Below are positions 6,353 to 7,711 of a stretch of 7,711 nt of DNA, in pieces; within the stretch, counting starts at the first letter, position 1, and the number at the start of each line of letters is the position of its first letter. The position numbers were made by a program, and so were the translations under genes. Where the stretch lies: positions 1 to 7,711 of the forward strand of contig CAQUWW010000132.1 in the NCBI GenBank assembly GCA_948896875.1, given 5' to 3'. Origin of the DNA: an uncultured Acetatifactor sp. GTDB taxonomy: Bacteria; Bacillota; Clostridia; Lachnospirales; Lachnospiraceae. Below the pieces are notes generated by a model that worked only from the letters and a program-made list of their open reading frames with translations, was not told the origin of the DNA and did not search any database.

Positions 6353-6380
6353 TTGACATCATTTGGACGTATGATATACT
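6353..6380 (+). promoter_or_regulatory. strong sigma-A promoter with extended -10 for the ROK-manA operon
   Basis: A perfect TTGACA (6353-6358) and TATACT (6375-6380) are separated by 16 bp, with TG at 6372-6373 giving an extended -10 (TGATATACT). Transcription would start near 6387, leaving a leader of about 25 nt that contains the AGGGAGGG ribosome binding site (6398-6405), 6 nt before the ATG. ATCAT-N8-ATGAT (6358-6375) lies across the spacer and the 9-mer ACGTATGAT (6367-6375) is repeated at 6311-6319; either could be an operator. Confidence 0.8.
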
Positions 6381-6411
6381 TGAAATAAATCTTTTACAGG
6401 GAGGGCGGAAT

Positions 6412-7278
6412 ATGCTAATTGGAGGGATTGAAGCAGGCGGAACAAAGATGATTTGTGCGGTGGGAGATGAAAATGGGAATATTATGGACAGAGTATCCTT
6501 TCCCACCAGACAGCCAAAAGAGACTTTTGAGGACATGATTGGATATTTTAGAAAATGGGAGATCAAGGCTCTTGGAATTGGCTGCTTTGGTCCTCTGGAT
6601 CTGGATAAACGGTCAAAAACATATGGATACATAACAAAGACTCCGAAGGCAGGATGGGAATATTGCAATATCGTAGGGACATTCAAAGAAGCATTTGGCA
6701 TTCCGGTGGGATTTGATACGGATGTGAACGGCGCTGTGCTGGGAGAAGTGACCTGGGGTGCGGCAAAGGGACTGGACAGTGCGATTTACATTACAGTGGG
6801 TACCGGCGTGGGTGTCGGCGTATATCTCAACGGCGGCTTACTGCACGGACTGGTTCATCCGGAAGCCGGCCATATTCTGTTGTCGAGACATCCGGCGGAT
6901 CCCTATGAGGGAAAATGTCCTTTTCATAAAAACTGTATGGAAGGGCTGGCTGCAGGCCCTGCCATCGAAGCGCGCTGGGGAAAGAAAGGCGTGGAACTGA
7001 CGGACCGGGACGAAGTCTGGGAACTGGAGGCTTACTACATAGCTCAGGCCATTATGGATTACATTCTGGTATATTCTCCTCAGAAAATCATTCTGTGGGG
7101 CGGTGTCATGCATCAGGAAAAGCTTTTCCCCATGGTCAGAGAAGAAGTAAAGCGTCTGCTGAACGGGTATGTATCTCACGAAGCGATTCTGGACTCCATA
7201 GAAGACTATATCGTTTCTCCGGCGCTGGGAGAGGATCCTGGAATTAAGGGAGCCATCAGACTGGGGGTGCTGGCATGA
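6412..7278 (+). CDS. ROK-family sugar kinase, probable fructokinase
   Basis: A 288-residue cytoplasmic ATP-dependent kinase, full length for the bacterial ROK fructokinase group, expected to convert fructose (possibly mannose) to the 6-phosphate. Visible features: N-terminal phosphate-binding GGIEAGGTK (4-12), GIGCFGPLDL, catalytic D104 in DTDVNGAVLGE, a glycine-rich TVGTGVGVGV segment, and PEAGH with a zinc-site pattern H154, C169, H172, C175 (HILLSRHP followed by CPFHKNCMEG). C-terminal WGGV and ALGEDPGIKGA complete the fold. It resembles the fructokinase branch (for example GmuE of Bacillus subtilis) more than glucokinases or ROK repressors; no N-terminal DNA-binding domain is present. It has a strong promoter and ribosome binding site, and its stop overlaps the manA start (ATGA, 4 nt), which indicates translational coupling and a shared hexose-phosphate pathway. 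Exact sugar specificity is inferred. Confidence 0.92.
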   Translation: MLIGGIEAGGTKMICAVGDENGNIMDRVSFPTRQPKETFEDMIGYFRKWEIKALGIGCFGPLDLDKRSKTYGYITKTPKAGWEYCNIVGTFKEAFGIPVGFDTDVNGAVLGEVTWGAAKGLDSAIYITVGTGVGVGVYLNGGLLHGLVHPEAGHILLSRHPADPYEGKCPFHKNCMEGLAAGPAIEARWGKKGVELTDRDEVWELEAYYIAQAIMDYILVYSPQKIILWGGVMHQEKLFPMVREEVKRLLNGYVSHEAILDSIEDYIVSPALGEDPGIKGAIRLGVLA

Positions 7279-7711
7279 GAGAAATCCTTTTTTTAGAACC
7301 TGTCTGTACCCATAATATATGGGGAGGCTGTAAACTGCGGGAAGAATTCGGCTATCCGGTGGAAGGCAATGACCTGGGAGAATGCTGGGGAATCTCTGCA
7401 CATCCGGAGGGAGACGGCACTGTCCGTAGCGGCAGCTTTGCCGGAAAGAAGCTGTCGGAGCTCTGGAGGGAGCATTCCGAACTGTTTGGAGGACTGGAGA
7501 ATGACAGGTATCCTCTGCTGACGAAGATTATTGACGCTCAGGATGACTTAAGCATTCAGGTCCATCCGGACGACGTTTATGCACAGAAAAATGAGAACGG
7601 CAGTCTGGGCAAGACAGAATGCTGGTATATTATGGATTGTCCGGAAGGGGCCACTCTTGTGATCGGCCATAATGCCCGAACCAGGGAAGAGCTGAAAGCC
7701 ATGGTAAAGGA
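7275..7711 (+). CDS. manA: class I mannose-6-phosphate isomerase, N-terminal part (3' end outside window)
   Basis: ManA is a zinc enzyme interconverting mannose-6-phosphate and fructose-6-phosphate, linking mannose use and GDP-mannose supply to glycolysis. The frame runs from the ATG at 7275 to the window edge without a stop: 145 complete residues of a typical 310-320 in the short Firmicutes form. Diagnostic features are the opening LFLEPVCTHNIWGG, LGECWGISAHPEG (34-46), LTKIIDAQDDLSIQVHPDD with metal ligands Q95 and H97, and GKTECWYI with ligand E115. The later ligand His and catalytic Arg lie beyond the window. It overlaps the ROK kinase stop by 4 nt, so the pair is co-transcribed and probably coupled. 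The same kinase-isomerase pairing is known as gmuE-gmuF in Bacillus mannan use, although no mannanase or transporter is visible here. Confidence 0.95.
   Translation, partial: MREILFLEPVCTHNIWGGCKLREEFGYPVEGNDLGECWGISAHPEGDGTVRSGSFAGKKLSELWREHSELFGGLENDRYPLLTKIIDAQDDLSIQVHPDDVYAQKNENGSLGKTECWYIMDCPEGATLVIGHNARTREELKAMVK

Noticed and set aside
6838..7401. 187-codon minus-strand frame across the ROK kinase and manA
   Set aside because: Antisense to two clear enzymes with conserved active sites; no family resemblance.

Overview
The window looks like chromosomal DNA of a gut-type Clostridia, most likely a Lachnospiraceae relative. The basis is moderate GC, Gram-positive style ribosome binding sites (GGAGGG, AGGAGG), an OmpR-type regulator paired with a large multi-membrane-segment histidine kinase, and ROK kinase, MATE and CmpB-like proteins of Firmicutes type. 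This is inferred from protein character, not from a database match. Nothing indicates a mobile element, phage, CRISPR array or RNA gene.

Layout. (1) Positions 1-581: the C-terminal part of ketol-acid reductoisomerase (ilvC), closed by a strong intrinsic terminator (605-640). (2) Positions 641-907: an AT-rich regulatory gap with an OmpR/PhoB-type tandem heptamer (CTTAAGA-N4-CTTGAGA), candidate promoters and a good ribosome binding site. (3) Positions 908-4767: a probable three-gene operon of response regulator, 850-residue sensor kinase and CmpB-family (PF06541) membrane protein. The third gene lacks a Shine-Dalgarno and its start codon lies in a perfect 9-bp inverted repeat. (4) Positions 4773-6149, minus strand: a MATE-family multidrug/cation antiporter, convergent with the operon and separated from it by 5 bp. 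(5) Positions 6150-6411: a divergent regulatory gap with a perfect 7-bp dyad, a plus-strand terminator-like hairpin and a near-consensus promoter. (6) Positions 6412-7711: a ROK-family sugar kinase (probable fructokinase) overlapping by 4 nt the start of a class I mannose-6-phosphate isomerase (manA), which is cut off by the window edge.

How the parts work together. IlvC belongs to branched-chain amino acid synthesis and is transcriptionally separate. The regulator and kinase form an envelope-sensing two-component system that probably autoregulates through the upstream direct repeat, with the CmpB-like protein as a co-expressed membrane partner of unknown role. No terminator was seen between the operon and the convergent MATE gene, while a plus-strand terminator-like hairpin sits just past the MATE start. 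Operon transcripts could therefore run antisense through the whole efflux gene; this is a hypothesis. The ROK kinase and ManA pair would phosphorylate fructose or mannose and interconvert fructose-6-P and mannose-6-P. The best candidates for unusual biology are the start-codon hairpin, the possible antisense arrangement, and the kinase with a roughly 300-residue unnamed sensor region and no G1 box.
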